The notes under the pieces: model-generated
Told to the model about the DNA's origin: nothing
Seen by the model: only the letters and a program-made list of their open reading frames with translations
Database searches by the model: none
Assembly (NCBI GenBank): GCA_943138885.2
Contig: OW964572.2
Span: 1,679,001 to 1,743,000 of the forward strand
Length of the DNA stretch: 64,000 bases
Direction: 5' to 3'
Source of the DNA: Tholera decimalis
Lineage: Eukaryota > Arthropoda > Insecta > Lepidoptera > Noctuidae
Made by a program: the position numbers and the translations under genes
Shown here: piece after piece, positions 9,640-21,470 of the stretch
Numbering within the stretch: the first letter of the stretch is position 1
Layout: every line of letters starts with the position of its first letter

Positions 9640-11230
9640 ACAGAAACAAATCTAACAACAGTATTGTCAGAAGATACTGTGTCACCCACTCATTATTATA
9701 GAATACTCATATCATTCTGATACCCAGCTGGATCTGATTGTACTGAATTGGCTCCGACAAAGTTGTAAAAATGCTTACCCGATGGGTTAAGCTGATGATA
9801 GCTTAGCCCTTTCTCAAATATATCGGGATCAGCTTACAGTCTAATCGGATTCAGCCTATCTGATCTCTACAATCCAGTAGCTAGATAACACGAAACTCCT
9901 TGGCAATTTAGTGCTATGGTTGAGCACTAATTTAAGACTTATTTCAAGATTGATTTAAACGGCAGAGATTTACTTTAGACAGCACTTTGGAGAATAAGTT
10001 AGGGAGAGCAATGACAAGGCGTGAAGTCGCAGTAATTAATGTGAAATGAATGTTTTTTATTAAAATAGAATTGTATATATATAATAGTAGTGTTTACAGA
10101 AGTTTAACAGTGGTCATTGTGTGAGCGCGCTCTCAGGGCACGCGTCTCGTATGTCTGTTTACATTATATTTAATTTATAGTATTTATAATAATATTTCTT
10201 TGTGTATTGTACATATGTACGGTTCTAGGTGCACGTGTCTCAGACGTTTGTTTATGATCGGCAGCTTCTCAAAAGCGAAGGATAGGTAGGCTACAGCAAG
10301 ATTGGTATCACATTTTCTGGCTTTTGACGACTACATGTACACGCGTCTGTTTTTCAATTGCAAATACAGCTTGTATTTAGAATGCCTTTAGTGACACAAT
10401 TACAGTGCTAATAAATAGTAATACATGATTATGAAAGTAGATGGGTTGGTTTCTGTCCACACCAAACAAATCGTAATTAGATTGGTAGAATACATACATA
10501 ATAGATTATATACATACTTTATTTTACACTAAAATTAAGTACCTTGTCATATTCGTAATATTTTATTCTGAAACCGCCCTGAGCTTTATTAAAGGGAACA
10601 TTGATTTAAATTAATGCTATCGAGTAGTTTTAGCGGTACCCACGGCAAACAAAACGACCGCACTTGGGAACTTCGGAAGTTCGAACAAACTGAAGTGGTT
10701 AGCCGAAAGGGCTCGCGGCTATTGGTCAGATCGGTCTGCTGGGTAAACCAATAGATAGATGAATAACTAATTTCTTCTTCAGACCACTTTATGAGCATGA
10801 TTTTAACTGAAGTAAGAAACAAACAAATTATTTATTTTCAAAAATAAGGGTTGAATCCATACTATAAGGTGATGTTCACTTGCTCCTGACGTCTCATAAG
10901 CGCCCATGTAAGTAGGCCTATGTGAAATAAAATATTTTGAGTGTGAGTTCTTATAAAAGTTCTCAAGAAAATATCTCTACTAAGTGTGCAAAATATTATG
11001 AATAAATTCAAAATAATTTCATGTAAACAATAATGTGATAGTCGTACGGCCCAACGCGACTGCCGCTCTGCCCCACTTTTTTTACAACTACACTAGGAAT
11101 TTCTCCTGTGTAGTGAGTGTATTTTTACAAACACTCAGACCCGGAACAACTATTTTTAGGCCATACAAACATTTGTCTCACCCACCAACCCACCCTGTAT
11201 AGCAGTCAATCGCTACCACTACTCCAAACA
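9640..11230. other. Mixed non-coding stretch with weak repeat traces
   Basis: At about 9720-9910 there is a diverged copy of the repeat with the words 'ccgacaaagttg' and 'cagtagctagataac' (compare 28360-28480 and 48515-48570). The remainder, including a variable stretch at 10080-10420, holds no long ORF and nothing I recognise. Confidence 0.4.
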
Positions 11231-11234
11231 TCCA

Positions 11235-11490
11235 ATTTTTTTATTTTTTTTATTTAAATTAGGTTCGCGTTTGACCACCATCTCACCTGATGGTAAGTGA
11301 TGATGTGGTCGAAGATGGAGCACACTTATCTAAAAGTAACCTATTCACTCTTGACTTAAAGACTCCTAGGTTATAGCTATCGGGAAACACAGACTCCGGC
11401 AGGGAATTCCACTCCTTAGCCGTACGCATAATGAAGGTATTCCCAAAATGCTTTGTGCGTATGGGTGGGATGTCCACCATATTACTTCTT
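11235..11490 (-). pseudogene. LINE C-terminal fragment, subfamily 1 (Jockey/CR1-like)
   Basis: The minus strand reads MVDIPPIRTKHFGNTFIMRT, AKEWNSLPESVFPD, YNLGVFKSRVNRLLL and a stop, then a short 3' UTR. Related fragments are at 18140, 21195, 23155, 24470, 49915 and 51690. The WNSLP..VFP..YNLGVFK motif marks the end of ORF2 in several insect LINEs. 5'-truncated and dead. Confidence 0.75.
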
Positions 11491-11552
11491 CATGAAATCA
11501 AATTTTTACGTATATTAATGTAAGCAATAATTACTATTGAAATTTTTTCATA

Positions 11553-11965
11553 TACAACGTGTAACGGAAACCCCACATCTATCCAAAGGGGCTGAAGACA
11601 ATATCTGGTATGGAGTCTCTATGCACAGTTTCAGCTCAAAATAAGTGACTCAAAGAATTGATAGCAAATTATCGGTTTCATATGTTTCTTGTATACCAAT
11701 CATAACAAATGTGTCACAGCACTACGAGGGTCGATCAAGGAACTTGTACCTGGGTCGATAACTTTCCACGTCACTTGCCAATTACATGGTGATTCTCTTC
11801 GTTCTTCTTAATTTGAAAATTCTGCCTCTGGTATCAATGTATTGAAATTTCTATTATACTTCACACATGTAGACATAGGATTATAAAACCCTTGTCATAT
11901 CGTTTATTATCATCTAAAGAAACCGTGCACTTGGTATGTATATACCCTTTAAATTACACGCTGTA
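11553..11965 (-). mobile_element. MITE family B, copy 2
   Basis: 413 bp, starting TACAACGTGTAACGG and ending TACACGCTGTA; the reverse complement of 880-1260 with a few small insertions, among them an extra block near 11730. No ORF. Confidence 0.8.
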
Positions 11966-12714
11966 TAATCAATAAGTCAACCTATGTGTCAATAAAATCC
12001 AGAAATGTATTCTATAAATTTCAGGGCTACTGATTTTCCGATCATAAGCTGAAAAGCATGAAAAATGATATTATCGCCGCATAACTACGCCAATAAAAAT
12101 GCCATATCAATAACTGACCACCTCCGTACTCAGCGCCATGACAGGCCCTGCTACAAAGTGGACACAACACTCGAAATGCTTTTACCATATTATCTTTATC
12201 GAGTGGCAAGCTTCACGATTGATAGCGATGCCCTTCGCTACCTGCCTATCTCCCACAACCACTGTAAAAAGACCTACGGGAAAATAGCCAGCTAACGTCA
12301 AACGTACGCTATTTGACGTTTCGTCTTCGACAGTTGGCGGCCATCTTGAATCAGGTTACGCTGGCTATTGTTTATGGTAATGGAGGGATGAATGTGTGAC
12401 GTCCATAAAATAAATTTAAATATCGTTACGCATGAGTGGGGGTAAAGGTATTCAAGTATTCACATACCGAGTCTGATTTTCGGTCGGAATGTGAATACTG
12501 AGTTGGAAAATGTTCCACGGTACTCGTAATATGCCACTGTTTATTACAAGGCCGTGAAAATGGAACATAAAGGTTTATGGAAAAGGTTGTCACTTCGTAT
12601 AGTCACTTTTTGGATTTAATTTCTTCTATCTCGGCTAGGTCCTGCCCGCGGCTTCACTCGTGGGCTAATGATTTTCTAAGCGGAAAAATTTTTTTGTTAG
12701 TTGCCTCTGTCATT

Positions 12715-13005
12715 CAGCTCTGTGGTGGCCCAGTGGTAACGGGGCTGACATGCAAGTAAGCTGCAGGTTGTAGATTCGAACCTAGTTAAGTACACCCGTA
12801 ATTTATATTATAACCACTGCTCTCAAACACATCGTGAGGAAACCGGCATCGAAATATCCTAAGACCGAAAATTCGAAGACGTATGACATCCATCAATCTG
12901 CACTTGGCTTGCGTGTTGGATTATGGCCCTTTCTCTCTCATAGAAAGGGGACTTTTATCCTAGCAGTAGAAACGTAATATGGTGAATTATTATAATTATA
13001 AGTAT
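12715..13005 (+). mobile_element. tRNA-derived SINE family C, copy 1
   Basis: The head GTGGTGGCCCAGTGGTAAC (A box) and GTAGATTCGAACCT (B box) leads into 'ccactgctctcaaac', 'gaggaaaccggcat' and 'gttggattatggcc'. The same order is seen in reverse at 57530-57815 and at 19190-19319 plus 20087-20135. Confidence 0.75.
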
Positions 13006-13104
13006 TATGTTATTCTCCAGTCCTTCAAATATCTCCATATAAAAACCACAGCAACAGCTCCTTCGTTTGCACGTGAAAGAAGGACTAACAAACCCACTGT
13101 CTAA

Positions 13105-13412
13105 CTTTCTTTCTTTTTAACTTTAGATTTTAAGCTAGTGATATTTTTGTAATTTAATTTCTTTGGTTGTAATTTAAATAGAAGATATGTTTAAAATCTA
13201 TACTTATTTTTTTGAAATTTATATTAAGAAATTTCTTGACTTTTTGACATTGGAATTTTATTGTTTTGTTTAATTGCATCACTTCATTTATTAAACTGAT
13301 ATTGTTACAAAATTTGCATGCCGAGTTTAGCATGCGAAATATGTATAACTATTGTGTATCTGTTATATTATCTGTAAACTACTATATTTCTGGCAAATAA
13401 ATGAATCTAATC
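13105..13412 (+). mobile_element. LINE 3'-UTR fragment with a CTAAT-type tail
   Basis: An AT-rich stretch ending 'caaataaatgaatctaatctaat': a polyadenylation-like signal followed by a short tandem tail, as seen at the 3' ends of several insect LINEs. No coding part is left. Confidence 0.4.
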
Positions 13413-13439
13413 TAATCACATTCGCATTTGTAATATTAG

Positions 13440-13690
13440 TATGGATGAGTAACATCGTTCGAGTTCCTTAAAGTTCTAAGTTGATCTGAGCGATAATTCA
13501 CAAATGCTTGCACTGTTTGGACGGGCCTGCTCAAATCTATGTGATTCTGTCTCTCAGAACACCACAGACATTAACCAACCGAGTTCTCATATGATTTGTC
13601 ACTACAGATTGTATGGACTTCAAAAGTGACGTTGACCTCTAAGTTTGTGTTAGTGTTTCTTCTCAGGGTAGTCAGTGAATAAACAGCAGC
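13440..13690 (-). repeat. Dispersed repeat family D, copy 1
   Basis: The reverse complement shares 'aagaaacactgaaac', 'agaggtcaacgtc', 'gagcaggcccgtcc' and 'gcaagcatt' with 21690-21985 and 42100-42415. Partial copies lie at 30290-30340 plus 33696-33715 and at 50885-50960. Non-coding and of unknown class. Confidence 0.65.
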
Positions 13691-15540
13691 CTCATCTACA
13701 TAGTTCACATTTATGAAAAAAAAGTGTTGTGAAAGATTTTTTTGAACCTATTTGCAAAATAAACATGATTAAGTATTATTACATTATAATATTACAGTCT
13801 AGACTCTGTATTTGTGATTGACTCACCTGTGACCGAAGTATGATAGCAGGTCTACTATCACATCGCCATTCGATCATAAATGCTACAGCACTTTTATGTA
13901 TTCGTTGCATTAAGTTTAGAGACATTTTTGTTATGATAGTACACTAATTTCTTTAATGAAAACAATAGTTATTTATGAGTTGTTGTTACTGTGCAGCCAA
14001 GACATAATTTTCCAAAAGCTATAAGCATTTTTGGTAGCCGACATTCTAATACTTTCTTTCACTTACACACACACTGTTTATATATTTTTGTTTCACTCTA
14101 TTTCATTAATGTCCGGTTAATAATTAGCTAGGTTGTCACTGTATCACATTTGACGTGTCAATTCCATCCAGCTATTTCGTTCTCTAACAGACCTCATCTC
14201 GCGTCGAAGTCACAATACAAACTGACATAATTAACAATATTCAAATGCATTTTCATTGTTATTATTTTCCCCAAAGAAGTACCTACTTACCGAAATGTCG
14301 ATCATCAAACTGTACATACAAATGTATGAGCGATGACTACATGGCTTGTAGTAACGTTACATCATGTATGGTGCAGGTATGGTCAAGTATAGCATTGTTT
14401 CTCCTAATCACCCTTTGTATTTCTATCTGTATTATGCGCGGAACTCCCAACAAAGGTGTAGTGGGTATTTTAAAGGAATACCTCTTTACTGCTTGATTTT
14501 CCTGTATTATTGTTCGTAGTTCCTAAGAAAACTGTCATGCTTTCTCTAGAGATTGATTAATATTTATGAATGCATTGAAAAATTCCATTCATTGCAATGG
14601 CAGATCAATTGGCTATTGCGCTTTGTGGCCTGTGTGTCACGGATTCGATTCCCACACCAAAAATATATTTGTGAGTATTCACAAATATTTTTTTATGTAT
14701 TAAATAGTAGAGTAGATAGAATTGAGTAGATAGTTTTTTTTAATGTATTTAATGATGCAGGAGTACTACTTTCCGATCCAAAAGCTCTTAATTGTTTATT
14801 GTACACTGAACATGACATAATCTCTGTCCATTTTATTAGTGATCGAATATAGTACATATTTATTATGTAGATATAATATAGGTACATGTATTAAATCGAG
14901 CTTAACGCAAAGTTGAATTTCTCGAGAAAACTTCTCCCTGTCAGCAGAGATTCAGTGTACAAAAGCTGATACGTACCTAAATGTACTCAAATTAATCTTA
15001 ATATTATATCAAATAAATAGTTGTAGTCAAAATTCATCTACTATTATTACAATTTTGAGTTCAAAATGTTAATTATATCTAAGAATATTTAAGTCAAATC
15101 AGTCTCTTTGAAATACATTAAGAATACTTAATGTAGGACTATAATCAAATATAATATTCAAATTCATATAATAGTGAACAACTTAAATGTCAAAGGAGCT
15201 CCAAGACTCTGAATCAAAGGGAAAATATAATTATACTACAGTTGTTTCCATTTAAATCTAGGAATGTTGAATGTTTGTGAAGCTAAATAGTAAGTAGTAA
15301 CTCCTTGCTCGAGAGAAATGGAAGAAAACATTCAATGTACCTAATTACTTACTTATCAAAGCGAAAGAGAATAGTGAGAAGGGACTCTACCATTGGTTCT
15401 AAATAGAGGGATTTTAAAGTCTTGTGAGAAGCCAAGGAACGATAAATTTAAGACATTTCAAAACTAAATCACAGTTATTTTCAGAACAGAAATTGAACAT
15501 CAAGAAATAAATACGTAGTATCTTCTTACTAATATTATGA
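13691..15540. other. AT-rich stretch, mostly unrecognised
   Basis: Near 14605-14670 a B-box-like GGATTCGATTCCC suggests a decayed SINE head. An 83-codon frame at 14245-14496 has one hydrophobic segment but no other sign of coding. The rest holds nothing I can name. Confidence 0.4.
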
Positions 15541-15543
15541 AAA

Positions 15544-15690
15544 ATAATAATAATAATATTCCACAATAAAACTAAAAACAAAATATTTCTAAATACATAC
15601 ATATTATAGATAAATTACACCCAGACGAAGAACAAATGATCGTGCTCATCACACAAACATTTGTCTTGGGTGGGAATCGAACCCACGACC
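15544..15690 (-). mobile_element. tRNA-derived SINE family A, partial copy
   Basis: It has the same (TAA)n, 'atattccaca', 'aaatacatacatattata' and 'gggaatcgaacccacgacc' order as 9384-9634, but lacks the middle block and the first half of the tRNA head. Confidence 0.75.
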
Positions 15691-15745
15691 AGCGGGAAAA
15701 TCAAAAGTTTGTGAGGATGGATTATAGAGAATGGATATTTGATAC

Positions 15746-16137
15746 TATACAGGGTTAAATGTAAAACACTGAAAACCTCTCAGGACTATGTTACTAACAT
15801 CATAATCAACAACTTTTTTTCTATGACTTTTAAGAATTCGTCATATTTTAGTTCACCAGATTTTCATACAAAAATAAAAATATTTAAATTGAACGCCCTA
15901 AATTTTACGAACTCTATGCGAAGCAAAAGAAAGCAATTTATACTATCGCTTTCTTTTGCTTTGCATAGACGCTACATGCGTTTAGGGCGTTCAATTTAAA
16001 TATTTTTATTTTTATATGAAAATCTAGTGAACTAAAATATGACGAATTTTTAAAAATCATAGAACAAAAGTTGTTGATTATGATGTTCGTAACATAGTCC
16101 TGAGAGGTTTTTGGTGTTTTACAATTAACCCTGTATA
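15746..16137. repeat. 392-bp foldback element
   Basis: Two arms of about 190 bp form a near-perfect palindrome centred close to 15941. The ends read TATACAGGGTTAA and TTAACCCTGTATA. The short frames predicted on both strands (for example 15739-15999 and 15938-16147) mirror each other and are products of the palindrome. Probably a MITE or foldback transposon; it lies in the presumed intron downstream of the exon at 16502. Confidence 0.8.
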
Positions 16138-16501
16138 TTTCACACAAAAACTACTGAACGGATCTAAATAAGATAGTTGACATCCTGGAATAACACAGGC
16201 TTGTTTTATCCCGAAATTCCCACGGGATCGAGATCCATGGGGGAAAATCTCCCACGTAAACAAAGTCGCAGGCAGAGTTAGTAATATAAGGAATACTGTG
16301 AATTTGTAAATCAAACTGAAAAGTTAAAGTAGAAAAGATTTTAAAGACATTATTTTCCTCGACCAACTGAATACAAACATTTCCGTCTGCCCAAAACAGT
16401 TTTGCTAAACACCGATATTAAAAACACATTAATTACGTATTCAATAATCAAGAACATTAGCAAGTCAAAGACGTCATAATACATTAAAAATGATCACTCA
16501 C

Positions 16502-17221
16502 CTTAACTGGAGACGAAGACAGCCATAGTTGGAAGAGGTCTGATGTCACCGATGTACTCCTTGCCTCGTGGTGGGGCCTCGGAGACAACGGACCTGATGA
16601 TGTTAAGCTATGCAACCTAGTCACTTCATCCGTCGTCGCACACTCCCGTATATACCTATCCAACACCTTCGGCTTCTTTTCCAGAAGCTTCTTCAACTCA
16701 ATCAAGTCTTCATCACTACAATCATCCGGTGATGATCTATCTATAACTTCCTTAAATTCTTCCGCACAATGCATTATCAGTTCATTAGTTGCTAGCACGT
16801 CGTATACCACCTTATTGCCTAAGTCCTTGGGACTGCCGTCTACGTTAAAATAATCGTTATCACATTGAGTAGCATTTAACTCAGCACAACCATTCTGTTC
16901 TGTGATCTCCACGATGGTGATCGGTGGGTTTTCTTTCAACATATTGTTATTTTCTATTATTTCTGGGTTCTTAATTTCATCGGGTAGTTCGTAGACTAGT
17001 CTCATGAGTTCGTGTGAACGATTTTGTTTTTGATCAACTACACTTTTGTCCTTTTTGTGTTCGGGTATATCGAAGTTGGCGCACTCATCAGTCTTTTTGG
17101 CGTCTTTTTTAGCAACAACATCTATCGGTTCTTCGGATGTCATGGCAGTTTAATTTTGGGACACTTTCGTTTTGATTCTCACTTCGGGAATGTTCGTCAT
17201 GTCTCGGCTATGTTCGATTAC
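16502..17221 (-). CDS. Candidate host-gene coding exon with 5' UTR (hypothetical)
   Basis: On the minus strand an acceptor-like TTTGTTTGTTTCAG (17222-17235) precedes about 78 nt of leader, then ATG at 17143 opens 214 codons ending in ...SSPVK. The exon closes with AAG followed by GTGAGT (intron from 16501), a consensus donor, phase 0. The product is acidic and polar (MTSEEPIDVVAKKDAKK...), has a probable helix (DLIELKKLLEKKPKVLDRY) and a Ser/Pro-rich end with TSDLFQLWLSSSP. No mobile-element domain is present, and it is the only long frame here bounded by good splice signals. I do not recognise the gene; the helix followed by a Ser-rich DLFQLWL segment faintly recalls N-termini of GAF-domain cyclic-nucleotide phosphodiesterases, which is only a guess. 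Other exons are not visible in the window. Confidence 0.6.
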
Positions 17222-17235
17222 CTGAAACAAACAAA

Positions 17236-18130
17236 GCATAATGAGGGTTGGATCCAACGAGACTACACAAATAGTGAGTATTGTTTTAAGTTGTTTGTGG
17301 ATGCGAAAATCTACTACGGCTATTCTGTTCGCTTCGAGTGTTAACAAAATAAGGAGAGTAATAACTCTCATGTGAAGCTTTCGGTTACACATACAATTAA
17401 ATAAATTATTACTTTGTAGAATGTTTTCATTTCAAGATAATATTTTGCGTTTATAACAGTTGAACTAATGATAATAATTCACAGTCGAGTCTATCTTTTA
17501 ATTTATGGGTTGGATTCTGGAGATAAGTCAAATATAAACTAAAACATACAGTCCGACATCCTGGCTGCGTAAATACATTCATTGCCAAATAAAACATGCG
17601 TGTATGACGTAAACACTAAAGACTATTATCCTAAAGCAACAAACACATAAATTGAACAGTATATAAACACGCGAGCGCGGAATGCATCAAATAAAAATGC
17701 TCAATTACACCGATATGTGGTCTATTACTATATTTTTCCTTACATTCGAATGCTTGGCTATAAATTGTAGCGCGTTTATGACCGCCATTTACACTGACAA
17801 TTGTTTGAATATGTCAGAGCCATTGTGCCATTGTACAATATAAAGTCAGAAGCTTAAAAGACTTTGAAAAACGTCGGAGTTTTAAGTTCTAAAATGAGAC
17901 CCTCATGGCGAGACCGCGGGAATTTTTATGTTATAGCGGAAAACATTCTCACTAACCATTCTTCCTCCTAGTTTTATTCCTTCCCCACTCCCCAAGTAAT
18001 TACAGTGGCATGTTTCGACCTTATTGCGACCGTATTAAGACTTCTCATTCTCACCCATACAGAAATGCCGTACATTAAAATATGAAGCTTAAACATATCT
18101 AGCGAAATGTAAGTCTTGCTTAATTCTTCA
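17236..18130. other. Non-coding stretch upstream of the candidate exon
   Basis: It would be intron or 5' flank of the minus-strand exon at 16502-17221. No long frame, TATA/Inr pair or clear repeat was seen, apart from weak dispersed traces near 17950-18060. Confidence 0.4.
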
Positions 18131-18139
18131 TTCATTTAT

Positions 18140-18275
18140 TGTACGTATGGCTAAGGAGTGGAATTCCCAGCCAAAGACTGTATTTCCTGATAGCTATAGC
18201 CTAGGGGTCTTTAAGTCAAGTTTACCATCAGATGAGATAGTGGTCAAACGTGAGCCTATTATCAATTTAAAAAAA
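18140..18275 (+). pseudogene. LINE C-terminal fragment, subfamily 1
   Basis: 'aaggagtggaattccc', 'gatagctatagcctaggggt' and 'gagatagtggtcaaac' follow the order of 11235-11490 in the opposite orientation, with an internal deletion between the YNLGVFKS block and the 3' UTR. Confidence 0.6.
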
Positions 18276-18739
18276 TCTAGAGATTATTAGCGATGATATT
18301 AAATTTGTTGTGATAGGCGGAGACATGCCATTTTAACACTTCTGCCCACTCCTTCGTCGAAAATAGGTGTGGTATAATTTACACAAAACAAAAAAGTAGT
18401 TGCAGGCCTTCTATCTACGCAATATTTTAATTTTTCCCGTGAGTAAGGGCCATAATTCCACGAAGCCCACTTGGGTTGGGCGTGGTGTCACATTCCATAT
18501 TACCTATGTAAAAACAATGGATTGTATCTTTATGACGTAACTACTGTAGGAGTTTTATTAGTGGGTTATATGAGCTTAAGTGAGTATAATATCGCCTATA
18601 GTGTATTCGTGGGATTTTATATTAAGTTTTTTTTTTTTAATAAAGAATCCTAACGTGGGTATAATTCACATTACTAGCAATCTTGTTAACCCCTCTGACT
18701 AAGCTAAATCTATACTTGTATCTGAAGTGGGTTCACAGC

Positions 18740-18810
18740 AATAGCGTAATGGGTGGTATTCGAACCCGTGAACTAGCAAACACAAATCCGACACCTTAAC
18801 CATTTTTGAC
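18740..18810 (-). mobile_element. tRNA-like SINE head, decayed
   Basis: The minus strand contains a B-box-like GGGTTCGAATACC and an A-box-like stretch near 18800. The body is not recognisable. It is not a functional tRNA: a cloverleaf cannot be drawn. Confidence 0.35.
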
Positions 18811-19319
18811 TACTGACGGTTTAGACAGATAGGTAGAATATACTTTATTGTACACCAAAATTTAAACACACCTATTTAACAATATTGCTTATTCTATGGT
18901 AACAATGGCGGTCTTATCGCTGAAAGCGATATCTTCTAGACAACCTTTGGAAGGACTTTAAAAACTTTAATTAAAGTGGGGAGGGCTTAATTAGTGTACT
19001 TACTACATTACTCATAAAAACAGAAAAAAAAATATGCAGATATATCTATATATATAAATACAATACATATAATGTGTTCTTTAACATCATGTGGAGAGAA
19101 AACAAAAGAATAATCATTCGTGGATAATATTCGTAGAAAATTCTGAATTAGACTTACAAGGAAATAAATTGTATTCTTTAGAATATCCAGCGTATAATGT
19201 TCCCACAGCTGGGATAGAGGCTTCCTCTCTACGAGTGACCCATAACCTACCACGTGAGCCCAGTGTGGTTGGTCAATGTCGCATACCTTCGGATTTTTGG
19301 CTCTAGAACTACCAGTTTC

Positions 19320-19781
19320 GGGCACGCCGCAATTGCGGCGGTAAGACCCCTCTTTGAGGAGTGGCTAGATCGGCGTCACGGCGTCCTGACCTACCGCATG
19401 ACGCAGGTCCTCACCGGACACGGAAGTTTCGGGAGGTACCTGTGTCTGATGGGTAAGGAAGAGACGCCTGGGTGTCACCACTGCGAGGGTCGCCCTGAGG
19501 ACACAGTCGAGCACACGGTGCAGGACTGCCCAGCTTGGGCAGAGCACCGACGTGTCCTCACGGCGACAATAGGCGGAGACCTCTCGCGCCCGGCCTTGGT
19601 CGAGGCCATGCTGCGGGGCGAGAGGGAGTGGGAAGTGGTCGCCTCCTTCTGCGAAGCAGTCATGCTTCCTAAGGAGGAGGCGGGCCGCGTGAGGGAGAGG
19701 ATGGCGTCCTCCCTCCAGTCCAGCCGCAGTGGTAGACGCCCACGGCGTCGGACGTCGGCCGACGATCTCCGGCCACCGTAG
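19320..19781 (+). pseudogene. R1-clade-like ORF2 C-terminus with CCHC knuckle
   Basis: The frame reads through RRHGVLTYRMTQVLTGHGSF, CHHCEGRPEDTVEHTVQDC (CX2CX8HX4C zinc knuckle) and on to RTSADDLRPP and a stop. The 'YRMTQVLTGHGSFG..L' block plus C-terminal knuckle is the usual end of R1-clade ORF2. Only about 153 codons remain; APE and RT are gone. The apparent start at 19254 lies in the host SINE, so it is not a real start. Confidence 0.75.
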
Positions 19782-20086
19782 GCGCGGGCTTGCGGACAGC
19801 GAGTAAAGGGCAACTCGCTGTCCGACCATGGACCATGCCCGGGTCGACGGCGCGTCGTGTTCCACGCGCGCCTCAAAGAGCGTCAGCAACATGACGAGGC
19901 CCCCTCTGCAGAGGGCCGAAGCCTGCCGGGGTCGTGGGACTCATCCCGTTACCGTGGCCCCGGTACGTAAAGGGCTATTGAAGGAACACCGTGGATTTTA
20001 GTCAGTAAAAGTCTGACAGTCCCTCCCACCCTGCCCGGAGTGGGAGGACTTATTTGATAATTTTACCACGTTAAAAAAAAAAAAGG
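19320..20086 (+). mobile_element. R1-like LINE, 5'-truncated insertion with coding 3' part
   Basis: 767 bp from the C-terminal coding region to an A-tail of 12 or more bases, flanked by the 12-bp duplication ACTACCAGTTTC (19308-19319 and 20087-20098). It is GC-rich compared with the surroundings. This copy supplies the coding end of the 3'-UTR scraps seen elsewhere. Confidence 0.85.
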
Positions 20087-20179
20087 ACTACCAGTTTCAT
20101 CACAATGCTTTCCTTCACCGTTTTGAAAGCAATAAAATGAAAATAATAACAAATAATAAATACTATAAATATATTTCAC

Positions 20180-20485
20180 TTCTTCTCGTGTAGGTAGTAA
20201 AGTCTAACGACCCCGTACACCCTGGTGTCAGAGTTTCTAGACCGCCTCAAGGGCCTCTGACGTGTTCTATTTTGACGACGGCCATTTGGCGAACGGGACC
20301 ACCGGCTTATACGTGCCTTCCGAAGCACGGAACCATCTTTTTATCAAACAAACAGGTGATTCAGGCCTGCAATGTCCTAGCCGAACTGGAAACAACTTTA
20401 CAAAGTATGCATCCCTCGGGAATCGAACCCACGACCACCGGGTCATAAGGCAAACGCCTAAACCACTCGACCACGGAAGCAGTTA
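20180..20485 (-). mobile_element. tRNA-derived SINE family E
   Basis: The minus strand has CGTGGTCGAGTGGTTTAGGC (A box) and GGTCGTGGGTTCGATTCCC (B box) in a tRNA-like head, then about 220 bp of body ending near 20185. The head resembles a type II (Leu/Ser-like) tRNA. Only one copy is seen here. Confidence 0.65.
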
Positions 20486-20799
20486 TATTTCACTGATTGC
20501 TGATCTTAGTGAATCATAATTGACAATAATGGCGATCCATCTTCCTAACAACAGATGGGAATTGAAAGCCCTAATATGTCAATTAAATTAATGTTTCAGT
20601 CATAATTGACAATTAATCTTAGTAATATCCCTTAGGAGCGTGTGTCGTGTAATCCACTGACAGGCCGTTATAATAAATTGCGTAATATAATTGATGCATA
20701 CAATTTGACATTATGGGTGTCATCAGAATTGAGGACCGCCCTAATTTAGGGCCTTATGACATCTTTTAACACTGCCAAATAATTTGTCTGTTGTGTAAA

Positions 20800-21130
20800 T
20801 GCGAAAGTTTGTTAGAAAGGATGGATAGATGTTTGTGACTCTTTCACACAATAACTACTGAATGGATCCGAATGAAATTTAGTAAGTACTGTAACGGGGA
20901 CGTGTGTGTACTCGGGATTTTCAATATAAACGCGGTAGGTTTTATACTTTGTATAATATTATGTTCACATTTTTATGGAAGATTATTCTAATTACATTTT
21001 CATGTTATTTTAATATTGAGTCTGCTATCCGGGCGGCGGCGTCCCAAGCCGTTCTCTCTCTTGTTATAAAACAATTTCTTCGCATGTCCAACATTGCGAT
21101 CTAAATTCAAACATTTCAAACTATGCTGCT
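20800..21130. repeat. Decayed 'TAAATGCGAAAG' repeat
   Basis: 'tgtaaatgcgaaagtttgt' and 'ctactgaatggatccgaatg' match the order found at 47954-48494 and 62215-62392. The right limit is uncertain. Confidence 0.4.
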
Positions 21131-21194
21131 GCTAACTATGGATTTACGCGGGAGAACTGTTCCACGCGAAAAAAGTCGCTGGCAGTAGGTACAT

Positions 21195-21470
21195 AGTATT
21201 TTTTTTTATTGTTGATAGGTTTATAGGGTTGGTAGGTAGATGAAGCACGCTTGCCTACAAGCAACCTATTCACTCTTGACTTAATGACTCCCAGGTTATA
21301 GCTATCAGGAAACACAGAGAATTCCACTCCTTAGCTGTACACACAAGGAAACTATTCCCAAAACGTTTTGTGCGTATGGGTGGGATGTCCACCATTTAAC
21401 GATGTCGCGACGCCGTTTGTCTAGTAGTCCGACGATGGAACGGGCTTGGCGGAATTACGAATTAATTATT
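21195..21470 (-). pseudogene. LINE C-terminal fragment, subfamily 1
   Basis: The minus strand reads a broken AKEW.., EFSVFPDSYNLGVIKSRVNR and LLVGKRASS, then a short 3' UTR. Same family as 11235-11490, with an extra deletion in the WNSLPES block. A small hairpin (21475-21510) follows. Confidence 0.7.

Larger units (their letters stand above)
19190..20135 (-). mobile_element. tRNA-derived SINE family C, copy 2, split by a LINE
   Basis: 19190-19319 and 20087-20135 together match 57530-57700 ('ataatgttcccacagctg' against 'ataattttcccacagctg'; 'accagtttc..cacaatgctttcc' against 'gccagttt..cacgatgttttcc'). The R1-like fragment 19320-20086 sits between the halves. Confidence 0.75.

Noticed and set aside
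14245..14496. 83-codon frame with a hydrophobic segment
   Set aside because: No homology I recognise, no splice or promoter signals, and ordinary AT-rich surroundings.
19365..19892. 175- and 133-codon minus-strand frames
   Set aside because: Antisense to the R1-like ORF C-terminus in GC-rich DNA.
20410..20482. Possible tRNA gene (minus strand)
   Set aside because: A and B boxes are present but the head runs into a SINE body; no proper cloverleaf or terminator was found.
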